From NCBI RefSeq assembly GCF_019424165.1, contig NZ_JAHZAA010000007.1:17884-81883 (forward strand): a stretch of 64,000 nucleotides of DNA. The letters are read 5' to 3'. This DNA is from Desulfovibrio sp. (GTDB lineage Bacteria > Desulfobacterota > Desulfovibrionia > Desulfovibrionales > Desulfovibrionaceae). Below the pieces are notes generated by a model. It worked only from the letters and a program-made list of their open reading frames with translations. It was not told the origin of the DNA and ran no database searches. Below, one piece after another: positions 46,791 to 55,610 of the stretch (positions within the stretch are counted from its first letter, which is position 1; each line of letters opens with the position of its first letter). Position numbers and translations under genes: made by a program.

Positions 46791-46835
46791 AAAGATCTGA
46801 GGCCGGAACGCTGTGCGCTCCGGCCTCAGATCTTT
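46791..46835. terminator. Intrinsic terminator of acs
   Basis: A perfect 17-bp stem, AAAGATCTGAGGCCGGA with its complement, around ACGCTGTGCGC. It lies between convergent genes and probably ends transcription in both directions. Confidence 0.9.
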
Positions 46836-46904
46836 GGCATGATACTACGGCGCTGCCCTCATATCCGGCAGCACCCGCCTGTTTCAGGCTCCTGGAAAGC
46901 AGGC

Positions 46905-47405
46905 CTACAGGGCCTTGCCCCCGGCCAGCCCGGACAAAAGACACAGGCTGCCCGCGCCAAGCATGGTGCGTACCTCAAATTTACGCGGGCTGACGCCCAT
47001 AATCTTGGTTTTGCTGTTGCCCTTGCCCAAGGCCTGCAAAAAACCGGGAAGGCGCACGTCTCCCAACATGTCTCCGTATCCGCGGCTCTCTTTTTTGCGA
47101 CCTTTGCCTTTGCCCTGCGCAGCGGCGAAACGCGCGCGTCTTTCGGCTCTCCGCGCCGCGGCGGCCTCGGCCCTGGGCGTCAGAAGCCCCGGAATTTTTT
47201 CTTCCAGCCGCAGACAGACGGCGGCAAAGTCCGTACCGGAATCCATAATCAGCAGCAAGGATTCCGTACCGGGGCGCACTTCGCAAACGCCCGCCTCATC
47301 CAGCAGCAAGACTCGTGCAGTCTCACGCGCGTCAGCATCGGCCAGAGCCGGATGGCGCAACCGTGCCCTGCCTTCCATCAGATGTGCAACATATGGTCGC
47401 TGCAT
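46905..47405 (-). CDS. HMA-like protein of the P1B-ATPase/iron cluster
   Basis: A 166-residue protein. Residues 1-70 (YVAHLMEGRARLRHPAL, then a LLLIMDSG strand) resemble the gene at 50721 (YVRSFVDGRVRIRHPAL) and, more loosely, the N-terminus of the ATPase at 48590. The shared GRxRxRHPAL element suggests an HMA-like fold without the CxxC metal pair. A basic Lys/Arg/Ala-rich middle and a short hydrophobic C-terminus follow. It is divergent from feoA; a Fur-like site lies between them. Confidence 0.65.
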   Translation of the reverse strand: MQRPYVAHLMEGRARLRHPALADADARETARVLLLDEAGVCEVRPGTESLLLIMDSGTDFAAVCLRLEEKIPGLLTPRAEAAAARRAERRARFAAAQGKGKGRKKESRGYGDMLGDVRLPGFLQALGKGNSKTKIMGVSPRKFEVRTMLGAGSLCLLSGLAGGKAL

Positions 47406-47443
47406 GCTCTCTCCTTGGCGAATACGGGGCTTAAGAACTCCGG

Positions 47444-47460
47444 TTGAAATTGACTTTCTT
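47444..47460. promoter_or_regulatory. Candidate Fur-type iron box
   Basis: TTGAAATTGACTTTCTT approximates the palindrome TGAAAATnATTTTCA. It lies between the divergent HMA-like and feoA genes, as expected if the cluster responds to iron. The match is imperfect. Confidence 0.35.
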
Positions 47461-47615
47461 TTCTCTTGACACGTCTGCCTATTGGGAGCAAGATCGCTGT
47501 CAAGCCTGAAAAAACGCCATATGGCGCAAGCGCCGCATCAGGTTGCGGCATGAGCCTGTGGCCTGAATGGTATTCAGATGCATTACCCGGTAATGCTAAA
47601 AAAGAGAGAACACGC

Positions 47616-47864
47616 ATGAGCCAGATTGTCAATCTGCGTCAGATGCAGGTAGGCCAGAAGGGCAGAATTGCCGCTGTAGAAGCCCTTGGTGAAATGAACC
47701 GCCGCATTCGCGACATGGGGCTCATCCCCGGAACAACAGTTTCTGTCGTCGGGCGGGCTCCCCTCAAAGATCCCGTAGCCCTGCGCCTTTCCGGGGTGAC
47801 CATTTCCCTGCGCAACAGCGAAGCGGATTACATCAAGGTTGATCTGACGGCCTCCGGCAACTAA
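47616..47864 (+). CDS. feoA: FeoA-type ferrous iron transport protein
   Basis: An 82-residue SH3-like protein: RRIRDMGLIPGTTVSVVGRAPLKDPVALRLSG is the FeoA core. FeoA assists the ferrous-iron transporter FeoB, but no feoB adjoins it here. Instead it lies upstream of a P1B-type ATPase, so it may serve that pump. ATG 47616 follows a GAGAGA site; the open frame extends 50 codons further without family similarity. Confidence 0.88.
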   Translation: MSQIVNLRQMQVGQKGRIAAVEALGEMNRRIRDMGLIPGTTVSVVGRAPLKDPVALRLSGVTISLRNSEADYIKVDLTASGN

Positions 47865-48124
47865 CAGCCATCCCACACGGCGCTTCTGAGAAGCCGGGCC
47901 TCCGGTCATGCTGTAAAATATGGCTGAAACCGCGCCCGGCGGCTGCGAAGCCCATCGCAAGCGACCGCATTTTTCGGTCGTTTACAGACTTTTCATCGGA
48001 CTTCTTTTATTATACTGTTTTTCTGCCTGCCGTATTTTTCGGCAAGGACACGAGCGATATCCGAGGGGCGGCCACCTGCCCGTCGGGAAATACGGCATAG
48101 TGCAAACACGTAAAGGAGTTAGTT

Positions 48125-48379
48125 ATGAATAGCGGTTTTAAATGCGGCCTGTGGTTCCTGGGCGGCCTGATCGTCGGCGCTGTAGGTGTTGCTGCCGCAA
48201 ATCGCGGCAAGGTCGACTTCAAGCCTTTGGCTACTGACCTTATCAGCCGCGGCATTGACGTCAAAGACGCCCTGCTTACCAAGGTTGAAGCCCTCAAGGA
48301 AGATGTGGAAGACCTCACCGCCGAAGCACGCCTGGCCTCTGAAAAACGCAAGGCCGGCAAGGACGCTGCTGAAGCTTAA
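48125..48379 (+). CDS. Small membrane-anchored coiled-coil protein
   Basis: An 84-residue protein. Residues 7-27 form one TM segment (GLWFLGGLIVGAVGVAAANRG) with Gly/Ala small-residue packing; the rest is a charged helix (ALLTKVEALKEDVEDLTAEARLASEKRK) that looks like a coiled coil. AAAGGAG precedes the ATG. Position between feoA and the P1B-type ATPase suggests it is a structural or accessory part of that system. Small proteins of this style occur in ferrosome-type clusters, from memory and not checked. Confidence 0.7.
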   Translation: MNSGFKCGLWFLGGLIVGAVGVAAANRGKVDFKPLATDLISRGIDVKDALLTKVEALKEDVEDLTAEARLASEKRKAGKDAAEA

Positions 48380-48589
48380 CGCAATCGGCCTTGCCTCCGG
48401 TAAGGCGTTTGCCCTGCGCGGACTTACGTCCGCGCACTTTATTACTGTTTGACAGAAATACCCGGTCAAAAACGCCCGACGCGCCCCGGCCTGTCCGGCT
48501 CCCTTCAGGCGATGCCGCCCCTTCTTCGGGCGATGGCCACACACCCCGCGGTTTGCAGTCTTTGCTTTATTTATGGAACAGGAGCGCGC

Positions 48590-50743
48590 ATGCGTTTTTA
48601 TATTGTCCATGAGTTGTGTGGCATAGCCACGCCCGATTCCGGCAGAATGCGCGTGCGCGCCTCTTGCCCTCTCAATCCTGCGCAGGCCGAAGCACTGGCA
48701 GGAGCCCTGTCCACCCTGCCCGGCATTATTGTGGCGCGCGTTACACCGCGCCTGGGCAGCCTGCTGTTCTTCTATGAAGACCGGCAAAGCCGCGAGAGCG
48801 CCCTGACCCTGCTCGTGGGCGCCGGCGACGAGCAAAGCCCGCTGGCGCATATGGATACCGCCGATGGCGACGCTCCCGGCCCCGGCGAAGCCACACTTAC
48901 CGAAGGGCTTATGCCGGTCTTTCAGTACGTTTTTGTGCGCCCCCTGCTGCCCATGGCCCTGCGCATCGTCAACAGCGTAGTCAGCGCTGTGCCATTTCTT
49001 TTCAAGGGCATACAGGCCGTTCTGCGCGGTGCGCTCAATGTGGATGTGCTCGACGCGGCAGCCATTGGCGCTTCGCTCATCATGCGCGACTTCCGCACGG
49101 TGAGCCTGCTCACCCTGCTGCTTGGCCTGGGCGAAACGCTGGAGTACTGGACCCGCCGCCGCTCCATGGCCACGCTGACCGAAAGCCTCGCCCTTAATGT
49201 GGAAAATGTCTGGCTGCTCGTTGATGGAACGGAAATATCCGTTCCCCTTGCCCAGGTAAAAGAAGACGACCTTGTGGTTGTACGCGACGGCGGCAGCATC
49301 CCCGTGGACGGCGTGGTGGAAGAAGGCTGCGCGGTAGTCAACCAGTCCTCCATGACAGGAGAGCCGCTCGGCGTCAGAAGGGCGGTGGGAGCGTCTGTTT
49401 TTGCAGGCACCGTGGTCGAGGAAGGCCGCCTTGTCATCCGTGCCAAGCATGTGGGCGATGGCACGCGCCTGCGCCAGGTTGTCAAATTTATTGAAGAGTC
49501 GGAAACGCTCAAGGCGGGCATACAGGGTAAATACGAACGCCTGGCAGACATGGCCGTACCCTTTACCTTTGGCCTGGCCGCCGTGGTCTGGCTGCTCACG
49601 CGGGACTTCCGCCGCGCGGCCTCTGTGCTGCTTGTGGATTACTCCTGCGCGCTCAAGCTGGCCACGCCGCTGGCGGTGCTGGCATCCATGCGTGAAGGCG
49701 CGCGCCACGGCATGGCCATCAAGGGCGGACGCTACCTTGAAGCCCTCAATGAGGCCGACACCGTTGTCTTTGACAAAACCGGCACGCTTACCCAGGCCAG
49801 CCCCAAGGTTGTGGAAATCTTTCCCGCACCGGGCTTTGACCGCACCGAAGTTCTGCGCGTCATGGCCTGCCTTGAAGAGCATTTTCCCCACCCCGTGGCG
49901 CGCGCCGTGGTGCGCAAAGCCGATGAGGAAGGGCTTAAACACGAAGAAGAACACGCCCATGTGGAATACCTTGTGGCGCACGGCGTGGCTTCTTCCCTTT
50001 ACGGCAAAAAAATGCGCGTGGGCAGTCGCCACTACATCGAGCATGACGAAGGCGTTGACCTCGGCCCCTTGCAGCATAGCATAGAAGAACAGACAGCCAT
50101 GGGGCGTTCGCTGCTTTTCATGAGCGAAGACGGCAAGCTCGCGGGCATGGTCTCCATTGAAGACCCCCTGCGTCCGGAAGCCGCGCGCGTTGTGGAAGAG
50201 CTTCGCGGCCTGGGCTTCGGGCGCATACTCATGCTCACCGGAGATGATGAACGCAACGCGCGCGCCGTGGCCGCCAGTGTCGGCATTAACGAGTACCGCT
50301 CTCAGGTGCTGCCCGCAGACAAGGCCCGCATTGTACAAGATCTCACCGATCAGGGCTGCAAGGTGCTCATGGTGGGCGACGGCATCAACGATGCCCCTGC
50401 CCTTTCAGCGTCACATGTGGGCGTTGCCATGAGCGACGGTACAGATCTGGCCCGCGAGGTAGCCAACGTGCTGCTGACCCATCCCAGCCTTGAAGGGATT
50501 GTCAATGCCCGTTTGCTGGGCAGGCGAACCCTGCGGCGCATACACTTCAACTTTGTATCCACGCTGGCGCTCAATAGCGCATTTCTTGTGGGCGGACTTT
50601 TCATGATCATCGGCCCCGGCGTTTCAGCCCTGCTGCATAATGTCACGACTCTGGGCGTGGCGCTCAACGCCATGCGACCGCATTTGCCCAAAAAGGCCCT
50701 TCCGGGCGAGGAGAGCCATTTTGAACACTCTGCATCTTCTTAA
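48590..50743 (+). CDS. P1B-type heavy-metal ATPase (possible FezB/P1B-6-like)
   Basis: A 717-residue metal pump. Residues 1-85 are an HMA-like region lacking the CxxC pair. The actuator motif is TGEP, the phosphorylated Asp is Asp395 in DKTGTLT, the P1B-specific HP lies in EHFPHPVAR, and the hinge is GDGINDAPAL (596 on). The membrane metal motif is SCALKLATP (Ser352-Cys353) instead of CPC, pointing away from copper pumps and toward other metals. AGGAG precedes ATG 48590. Flanking feoA and HMA-like genes suggest iron. FezB-type assignment is inference. Confidence 0.85.
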   Translation: MRFYIVHELCGIATPDSGRMRVRASCPLNPAQAEALAGALSTLPGIIVARVTPRLGSLLFFYEDRQSRESALTLLVGAGDEQSPLAHMDTADGDAPGPGEATLTEGLMPVFQYVFVRPLLPMALRIVNSVVSAVPFLFKGIQAVLRGALNVDVLDAAAIGASLIMRDFRTVSLLTLLLGLGETLEYWTRRRSMATLTESLALNVENVWLLVDGTEISVPLAQVKEDDLVVVRDGGSIPVDGVVEEGCAVVNQSSMTGEPLGVRRAVGASVFAGTVVEEGRLVIRAKHVGDGTRLRQVVKFIEESETLKAGIQGKYERLADMAVPFTFGLAAVVWLLTRDFRRAASVLLVDYSCALKLATPLAVLASMREGARHGMAIKGGRYLEALNEADTVVFDKTGTLTQASPKVVEIFPAPGFDRTEVLRVMACLEEHFPHPVARAVVRKADEEGLKHEEEHAHVEYLVAHGVASSLYGKKMRVGSRHYIEHDEGVDLGPLQHSIEEQTAMGRSLLFMSEDGKLAGMVSIEDPLRPEAARVVEELRGLGFGRILMLTGDDERNARAVAASVGINEYRSQVLPADKARIVQDLTDQGCKVLMVGDGINDAPALSASHVGVAMSDGTDLAREVANVLLTHPSLEGIVNARLLGRRTLRRIHFNFVSTLALNSAFLVGGLFMIIGPGVSALLHNVTTLGVALNAMRPHLPKKALPGEESHFEHSASS

Positions 50744-51008
50744 ATATGTACGCAGTTTTGTGGACGGAAGAGTGCGCATACGCCACCCCGCCCTCCGCAA
50801 CGAATCCGTAGCCGCGCTTGCCGAAGCCCGCATGAAGACCATTGCCGGAGTAAACTCTGTGGAATGCAATCCTGTAAGCGGCTCCGTGCTCATTCTCTAT
50901 GACAGCAAGGCCATACCGAAAGAACGGCTTTTTGCCATAGGCGAGGCCTGGGCCGTCTACCTTGATAAAATCAAGGACGGCAAACCGGCGGACGTGCCGG
51001 AATTTTAA
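50721..51008 (+). CDS. HMA-like protein downstream of the P1B-type ATPase
   Basis: A 95-residue protein that starts at TTG 50721 after GGAG with 7-base spacing, overlapping the 3' end of the ATPase gene by 23 bases. It has the GRVRIRHPAL motif followed by a helix and AGVNSVECNPVSGSVLILYD, the strand order of an HMA fold without CxxC. It is a relative of the protein at 46905. Coupled translation suggests stoichiometric work with the pump. Confidence 0.75.
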   Translation: MNTLHLLKYVRSFVDGRVRIRHPALRNESVAALAEARMKTIAGVNSVECNPVSGSVLILYDSKAIPKERLFAIGEAWAVYLDKIKDGKPADVPEF

Positions 51009-51036
51009 GCCTCCCACACCTCAGACCACACAGACC

Positions 51037-51065
51037 AAAGGCCCCGGAATCGTTCCGGGGCCTTT
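51037..51065. terminator. Intrinsic terminator of the ATPase cluster
   Basis: AAAGGCCCCGGAA and its exact complement around TCG. It lies between convergent genes and could serve both. Confidence 0.92.
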
Positions 51066-51157
51066 GCATATTGCCTGCCTGGCACTGTTCATAAACGGGA
51101 GCGTCAAAGACTCTCGGGCTGTTTGCTGTTTATCCCTGTGCAGCCAGCCATCCAGCT

Positions 51158-52312
51158 TCAAAGATTTGCGGGTCCGCGCACGCCCATGCGCTCCAGCGCA
51201 TCCAGCACGTCGCTCACGGGCAGATTCTCCAGGCAGGTCACCGGCGGTTCGGGATATTCAAAGCCAAGATTCAGATAGGCGCAGGCCCCCGAATGCGGCA
51301 GCAGACTTTGCACCTGCCTGCCCCAGGGGCCCCAGCGGAGAGGATTGGTAGGCCCGTGCAGCCCCACTGTGGGCGCACCGGCAAGAGCCGCCAGATGCAT
51401 GGTTCCTGTATTGACCGAAACAGCCGCTGCCGCCCTGGAAAACATCCAGGCAAGCCCGGCAAGCGACAGGTCGCCCGCCAGGGACACGGCGGGACAGTCC
51501 GCGTGAGCCACAAGAAAAGCCGCGTTTCGTGCGGCATCGCCGGGCGCCCCGGTGAGGCAGACCTGAAAGCCGCGCCCGGCCAGTTCCCGGGCCAGAGCCG
51601 CCCAGTGGCCCGAAGGCCATTCCTTGAGCCGGGCATGAATGCCCGACGGCCACATGTGCAGATAAATACGCGGAAGGCGTGCTCCCGCAAGCTCTGCCAG
51701 CATGTGATCGGCCTTGGCGGCATCCGCTGGCGCCTCAACAGGCAGGGCAAGGCATGGCTCACCCTCCAGATCGTCATACACCGCTTTGCCCAGAGCCAGA
51801 AAATTTTCCACCTCGTGCCTGTCCGCGCAGTGCGGCACCCTGTGCGAGTAACCGTAGGCCCTGCTCTGCCCCGGGGTATCAAAGCCCACGGTGCAGGGCG
51901 CTCCTGACAGGTTGCTCAGCACAGCCCCGAGCCGGGGCCACTGGCTGCTGTCAAAAAGCATGTCCAGCTTTTTCCCGCGCAGCCAGTCCAGCATGGCCGG
52001 AACCTTGCGCACACCAAAGGAGGCGCTTTCATCAATACCTGGAATCAGCGATGCCGTAGCGGCGTTCCCGCTGGTGGTCAGCAGATAAAAGCGCGCATGG
52101 GGGAGACGCCTGCGCAAGGCCGTAATCAGGGATGACAAAAGCAGCAGGTCGCCAATGGCGCCAAGGCAGAGAAATCCTACCCGCTGCGGTTCGGACGGCA
52201 TGTTCAGCCTGGCTGTTCCTGCCACGGCCCGCAGCCCCGCCGTGCAGACGGTCAGCGGGATGCCCGCCCACCGGTCAAGAAAGCGGTTCAATCTGTTACC
52301 GCGCTCACCCAT
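51158..52312 (-). CDS. Glycosyltransferase family 9 (heptosyltransferase-like)
   Basis: A 384-residue GT-B glycosyltransferase. The N-terminal GAIGDLLLLSSLI motif and the C-terminal SVNTGTMHLAALAGAPTVGLHGPTNPLRWGPWG region are those of ADP-heptose:LPS heptosyltransferases. ATG 52312 shares its A with the TGA of the preceding gene and follows GGGAG. It is paired with a WbaP-like initiating sugar transferase, so it probably works on a lipopolysaccharide or exopolysaccharide. The donor sugar is not determined. Confidence 0.88.
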   Translation of the reverse strand: MGERGNRLNRFLDRWAGIPLTVCTAGLRAVAGTARLNMPSEPQRVGFLCLGAIGDLLLLSSLITALRRRLPHARFYLLTTSGNAATASLIPGIDESASFGVRKVPAMLDWLRGKKLDMLFDSSQWPRLGAVLSNLSGAPCTVGFDTPGQSRAYGYSHRVPHCADRHEVENFLALGKAVYDDLEGEPCLALPVEAPADAAKADHMLAELAGARLPRIYLHMWPSGIHARLKEWPSGHWAALARELAGRGFQVCLTGAPGDAARNAAFLVAHADCPAVSLAGDLSLAGLAWMFSRAAAAVSVNTGTMHLAALAGAPTVGLHGPTNPLRWGPWGRQVQSLLPHSGACAYLNLGFEYPEPPVTCLENLPVSDVLDALERMGVRGPANL

Positions 52313-53712
52313 CAGTAGGCTCCCTGCCCCAGAATAACCACAGGCACGGTTTTGCACAGAATCCACAGATCCATCCATACGGACCAGTTATTAATATAAT
52401 ACTGGTCAAAATTCACGCGCTCCTCATAGGTGGTGTTATTGCGGCCGGAAACCTGCCACAACCCCGTAATACCGGGCCGTACCATACAGTATTCGTCAAA
52501 TACAGAGCCGTATTTTTTCACTTCGCCCCTGACGATGGGGCGCGGCCCCACAAGGCTCATATCGCCCGTCACCACGTTGATGAGCTGCGGCAGTTCGTCA
52601 AGGCTGAGCTTGCGCAGCAAACGGCCCACGCGGGTAATGCGCGGGTCACATTTCAACTTGCGGTCGCAGGCCCATTCTGCGCGCAGGGTGGCATCGCTGC
52701 TCAGCATATCCTTGAGCACCTTGTCCGCATCACACACCATAGTGCGGAACTTGAATATCCGGATATCCTTGCCGCCCCGCCCGATGCGCGTCTGGCGGTA
52801 AAAAACCGGCCCGGGGCTGTCCAGCTTGATAATAAGGGCAAGAACAGCCCCAAGAGGCAGTAAAAGGGCCGAACCAAGCAGGCACAAGCCGATATCCAGA
52901 CATCTTTTGACAAAAAGCCGGCGCTTGTCGCGCAGGTTCTGCCGTACCAGCAGCCCCACGGCATTGCCCAGATCACGCGGCGTCAGCCAGTGGACGCGAA
53001 AACTGCCGCCAAAGGCCGGAACCACAAGGGTACTGCTGAAATACCGGCTGGCCTCGGTAATCACGTCCACATCCTGCGCCTTGCCCACCTTTTGCAACAG
53101 CAGGGCCATGGCCTTGGGCTGCCGGGAGGAAACAGAGGCAAACAGACGGCGCATCTCCTCCGGGGCTTCGGGCAGATCGTAAATGGCCACCGGGTTGAGC
53201 CCCCTGTCGGGATGACGCTTCAGATAGCGCCACAGCTCGCGCCCTTCGCTGCAATGATCAAAAATAACCAGTGGTTTGCCCCACCAGCGCCGCCGCGCGT
53301 AAAGGCGGCGGCACAAGCTGCGCATGAGCGGCATGCTGAAGAGAGTGGCGGCCCAGCTGCCCATAATGACAATACGCGAATAGGCATCGCCGGTTTTGGA
53401 CAGAAAAAGCACTGCCAGAATAATGGCGTACAGAAGGCTTGTCAGTTGAAACAGTGCCTTGAGTTCACGGTGCGGCGCAAGGCTCACTGTCTGGTACAGC
53501 CCCAGTCCGGCTCCCAAAACAGGGCCGAGCAGAAGCATGGGTACAACCCAGTGATACAGTGCGGGATCAAGGCCGCCAAAAGCGGCTCTGCCAAGAAGCA
53601 CGACAAGAGCGGTCCCCAGAAGGGCCAGCAGGTCAAACAGACACAGCAGAAATTTCTGGGCGGAAATACCGAAAAGAGAGGCGAGGTAAACCCAGCGCGA
53701 GGTTTTTTTCAT
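52312..53712 (-). CDS. wbaP: Undecaprenyl-phosphate sugar phosphotransferase, WbaP-like
   Basis: Starts surface polysaccharide by putting a sugar phosphate on undecaprenyl phosphate. 466 residues: about four N-terminal TM segments, a cytosolic middle domain, one more membrane segment (LDIGLCLLGSALLLPLGAVLALIIKL) and the catalytic C-terminal domain with PVFYRQTRIGRGGK, FKFRTMV, SLDELPQLINV, GPRP and PGITGLWQVSGR. ATG 53712 is favoured; the open frame runs 31 codons upstream. The sugar (galactose or other) is not certain. Confidence 0.9.
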   Translation of the reverse strand: MKKTSRWVYLASLFGISAQKFLLCLFDLLALLGTALVVLLGRAAFGGLDPALYHWVVPMLLLGPVLGAGLGLYQTVSLAPHRELKALFQLTSLLYAIILAVLFLSKTGDAYSRIVIMGSWAATLFSMPLMRSLCRRLYARRRWWGKPLVIFDHCSEGRELWRYLKRHPDRGLNPVAIYDLPEAPEEMRRLFASVSSRQPKAMALLLQKVGKAQDVDVITEASRYFSSTLVVPAFGGSFRVHWLTPRDLGNAVGLLVRQNLRDKRRLFVKRCLDIGLCLLGSALLLPLGAVLALIIKLDSPGPVFYRQTRIGRGGKDIRIFKFRTMVCDADKVLKDMLSSDATLRAEWACDRKLKCDPRITRVGRLLRKLSLDELPQLINVVTGDMSLVGPRPIVRGEVKKYGSVFDEYCMVRPGITGLWQVSGRNNTTYEERVNFDQYYINNWSVWMDLWILCKTVPVVILGQGAY

Positions 53713-54080
53713 GGCACCCATCCCGGAAAAAACAGTGCCGCTTGCGCGGCAAAACCACCGGGGTTGATTGTTTTGGTCTGCAACAGGCCTGGAGCATCGC
53801 ACCATGCTTTAAACCATATTATTATCCCATATTCGTTCCCTCTGCAAACGGCAAAAAACAATCCATCCCGGTCGGCTTGCGTCACGGCACAGCTTCTGTT
53901 AGATAAAATCCTTGTTTTGCCGTAGCCAGCGCGGCGGCAGGGCATGCGCCCTGCCTGTGTGCGCTCGCGTACCCCGCGGCCTGAACCACGGGGCGCGTAT
54001 CCATTTTCAGCGGCTGCCGCTACTGTTTTCGCGGTCCTGCCGTATAAAGGCCACTGCTATTTCCGAGGGGGAAAACGAGC
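53713..54080. other. Divergent intergenic region
   Basis: About 370 bp between wbaP and the ABC importer, which must hold both promoters. No clear operator seen. Confidence 0.4.
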
Positions 54081-54824
54081 ATGAAAAAATTTCTTGTCTG
54101 CGCCCTGCTGGCTGCCGTTATGGCCGCCGTGCCCGCTTTTGCCAAAAAAAGCTATGTGAACGGCATTGACCCCAATTATCCGCCTTTCGCCTATATGGAT
54201 GAAAAAACCGGCCAGCCCGCCGGCTTTGACGTGGATTCGCTCAACTGGATAGCCAAGACCATGGGCTTCGAAATCACGCACAAACCCATGGCCTGGGACG
54301 GCATCATTCCCGCCCTTGTGGCCAAGCAGATCGACATGGTGGACTCCGGCATGAGCATCACGCCCGAGCGCGCCAGAGTCGTGGAATTTTCCGAACCGTA
54401 CTGGACGGTTTCGCGCGTGTTTATCGTACCCGCCGACTCCACGCTGACCCCGCAGGACGTCCTGACCAAAAAGGTCAAGCTCGGCGTGCAGCGCGGCACC
54501 TCTGAAGCCAACGCCATCAAGCAGGAACAGCAGGAAAAGGGGTATCCTTTTGAACTGCGCTTCTACGAGTCCGCCCCCCTGGCTGTGGAAGACCTGCTCA
54601 ACGGCCGCATTGAAGTGGCCCTTATGGACGAACTGCCCGCCGACGACGCCATTGCCAAAGGCCGTGCCGTCAAAAAGGCCGGTGTCCACGGCGAACCCGA
54701 CAAATTCGGCGTAGCCATGCGCAAGGGCGATAAAGACCTGCACAAGCTCATCAATGAAGGCTACAAAAAGCTTATGGCCGATCCGTACTGGCAGGAACTG
54801 CAGAAAAAATACCTGAATAAATAA
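54081..54824 (+). CDS. Periplasmic amino-acid-binding protein of an ABC importer
   Basis: A 247-residue family-3 solute-binding protein: signal peptide MKKFLVCALLAAVMAAVPAFA, then GIDPNYPPFAYMDEKTGQPAGFDVD, the MVDSGMSITPERA hinge and a C-terminal GYKKLMADPYWQELQKKY. The fold binds polar amino acids such as glutamine, histidine or arginine. It heads an operon with two permeases and an ATPase. A strong stem-loop after its stop probably keeps its message more abundant than the rest. Confidence 0.92.
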   Translation: MKKFLVCALLAAVMAAVPAFAKKSYVNGIDPNYPPFAYMDEKTGQPAGFDVDSLNWIAKTMGFEITHKPMAWDGIIPALVAKQIDMVDSGMSITPERARVVEFSEPYWTVSRVFIVPADSTLTPQDVLTKKVKLGVQRGTSEANAIKQEQQEKGYPFELRFYESAPLAVEDLLNGRIEVALMDELPADDAIAKGRAVKKAGVHGEPDKFGVAMRKGDKDLHKLINEGYKKLMADPYWQELQKKYLNK

Positions 54825-54850
54825 GCAACGCGAAAGCGCTGAACGGCAGG

Positions 54851-54881
54851 CGCGGACCGCCGGTTATTCCGGCGGTCCGCG
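54851..54881 (+). terminator. Stem-loop between binding-protein and permease genes
   Basis: A perfect 13-bp GC stem, CGCGGACCGCCGG with its complement, around TTATT. No T-run follows, so partial termination or 3' protection of the upstream message is likely. Confidence 0.75.
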
Positions 54882-54914
54882 CTGTTCTGCCCAACCTACG
54901 GCAAAACCCCGCAT

Positions 54915-55607
54915 ATGGACTCACTTTCAGTAGTTTACCACGCCCTGCCGTCCATGCTGGCCGGCTGCATAGTCACGGTGGGCAACGTGACCATTTCTCT
55001 CGCCATGGGCCTTGTGCTCGGCGTTCCTATGGCTGTGGCCCAGGTTTACGGCGGCCCCTGGCTGCGCCGTCTGGTCGCGCTCTATGTGTGGTTTTTCCGG
55101 GGCGTACCCATTCTTGTGCTGCTTTTTCTGTGCTACGGTTTTTTCATCAGTCTTGGGCTGCCGGCAGACCCGTTTCTTATATGCTGCCTCGTACTTGGCT
55201 GCACCAGCACGGCCTACCAGTCGCAAATCTTCCGGGGAGCCATTGAAAGCCTGCCCCAGGGACAGCTCAACGCGGCACGCGCTCTGGGCATGGGTGAAAG
55301 CACGGGTATTTGCAGCATCATACTGCCCCAGGCCATGCGCCTGTCCATTCCCGGCTGGGCCAACGAATTTTCCATTCTGCTCAAAGACTCGGCCATCTGC
55401 TACGTTCTCGGCACACAGGATATCATGGCAAGAACGTCTTTTGTGGCCGCGCGCACGCACGAGCATCTGGCCCTTTACGCGGCGGCGGGCTGCATTTATT
55501 TTCTGCTGACACTGGCGGTGCTGAAACTTCTGCGTCGTCTGGAAAAAAGAGTTCATGTACCGGGATATTCCACGGGCATGGGCATGGAAGGCACGGGTGC
55601 GGGATAA
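54915..55607 (+). CDS. Amino-acid ABC transporter permease
   Basis: A 230-residue inner-membrane protein with about five TM segments of the His/Glu/Gln/Arg/opine type. The ATPase-contact EAA-like loop is GAIESLPQGQLNAARALGMG. It forms the membrane channel with the second permease at 56371. It lies 3 bp before the ATPase gene. Confidence 0.9.
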   Translation: MDSLSVVYHALPSMLAGCIVTVGNVTISLAMGLVLGVPMAVAQVYGGPWLRRLVALYVWFFRGVPILVLLFLCYGFFISLGLPADPFLICCLVLGCTSTAYQSQIFRGAIESLPQGQLNAARALGMGESTGICSIILPQAMRLSIPGWANEFSILLKDSAICYVLGTQDIMARTSFVAARTHEHLALYAAAGCIYFLLTLAVLKLLRRLEKRVHVPGYSTGMGMEGTGAG

Positions 55608-55610
55608 GCC

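Noticed and set aside
48119..50338. 739-residue frame opposite the P1B-type ATPase
   Set aside because: Antisense shadow; the ATPase has all catalytic motifs.
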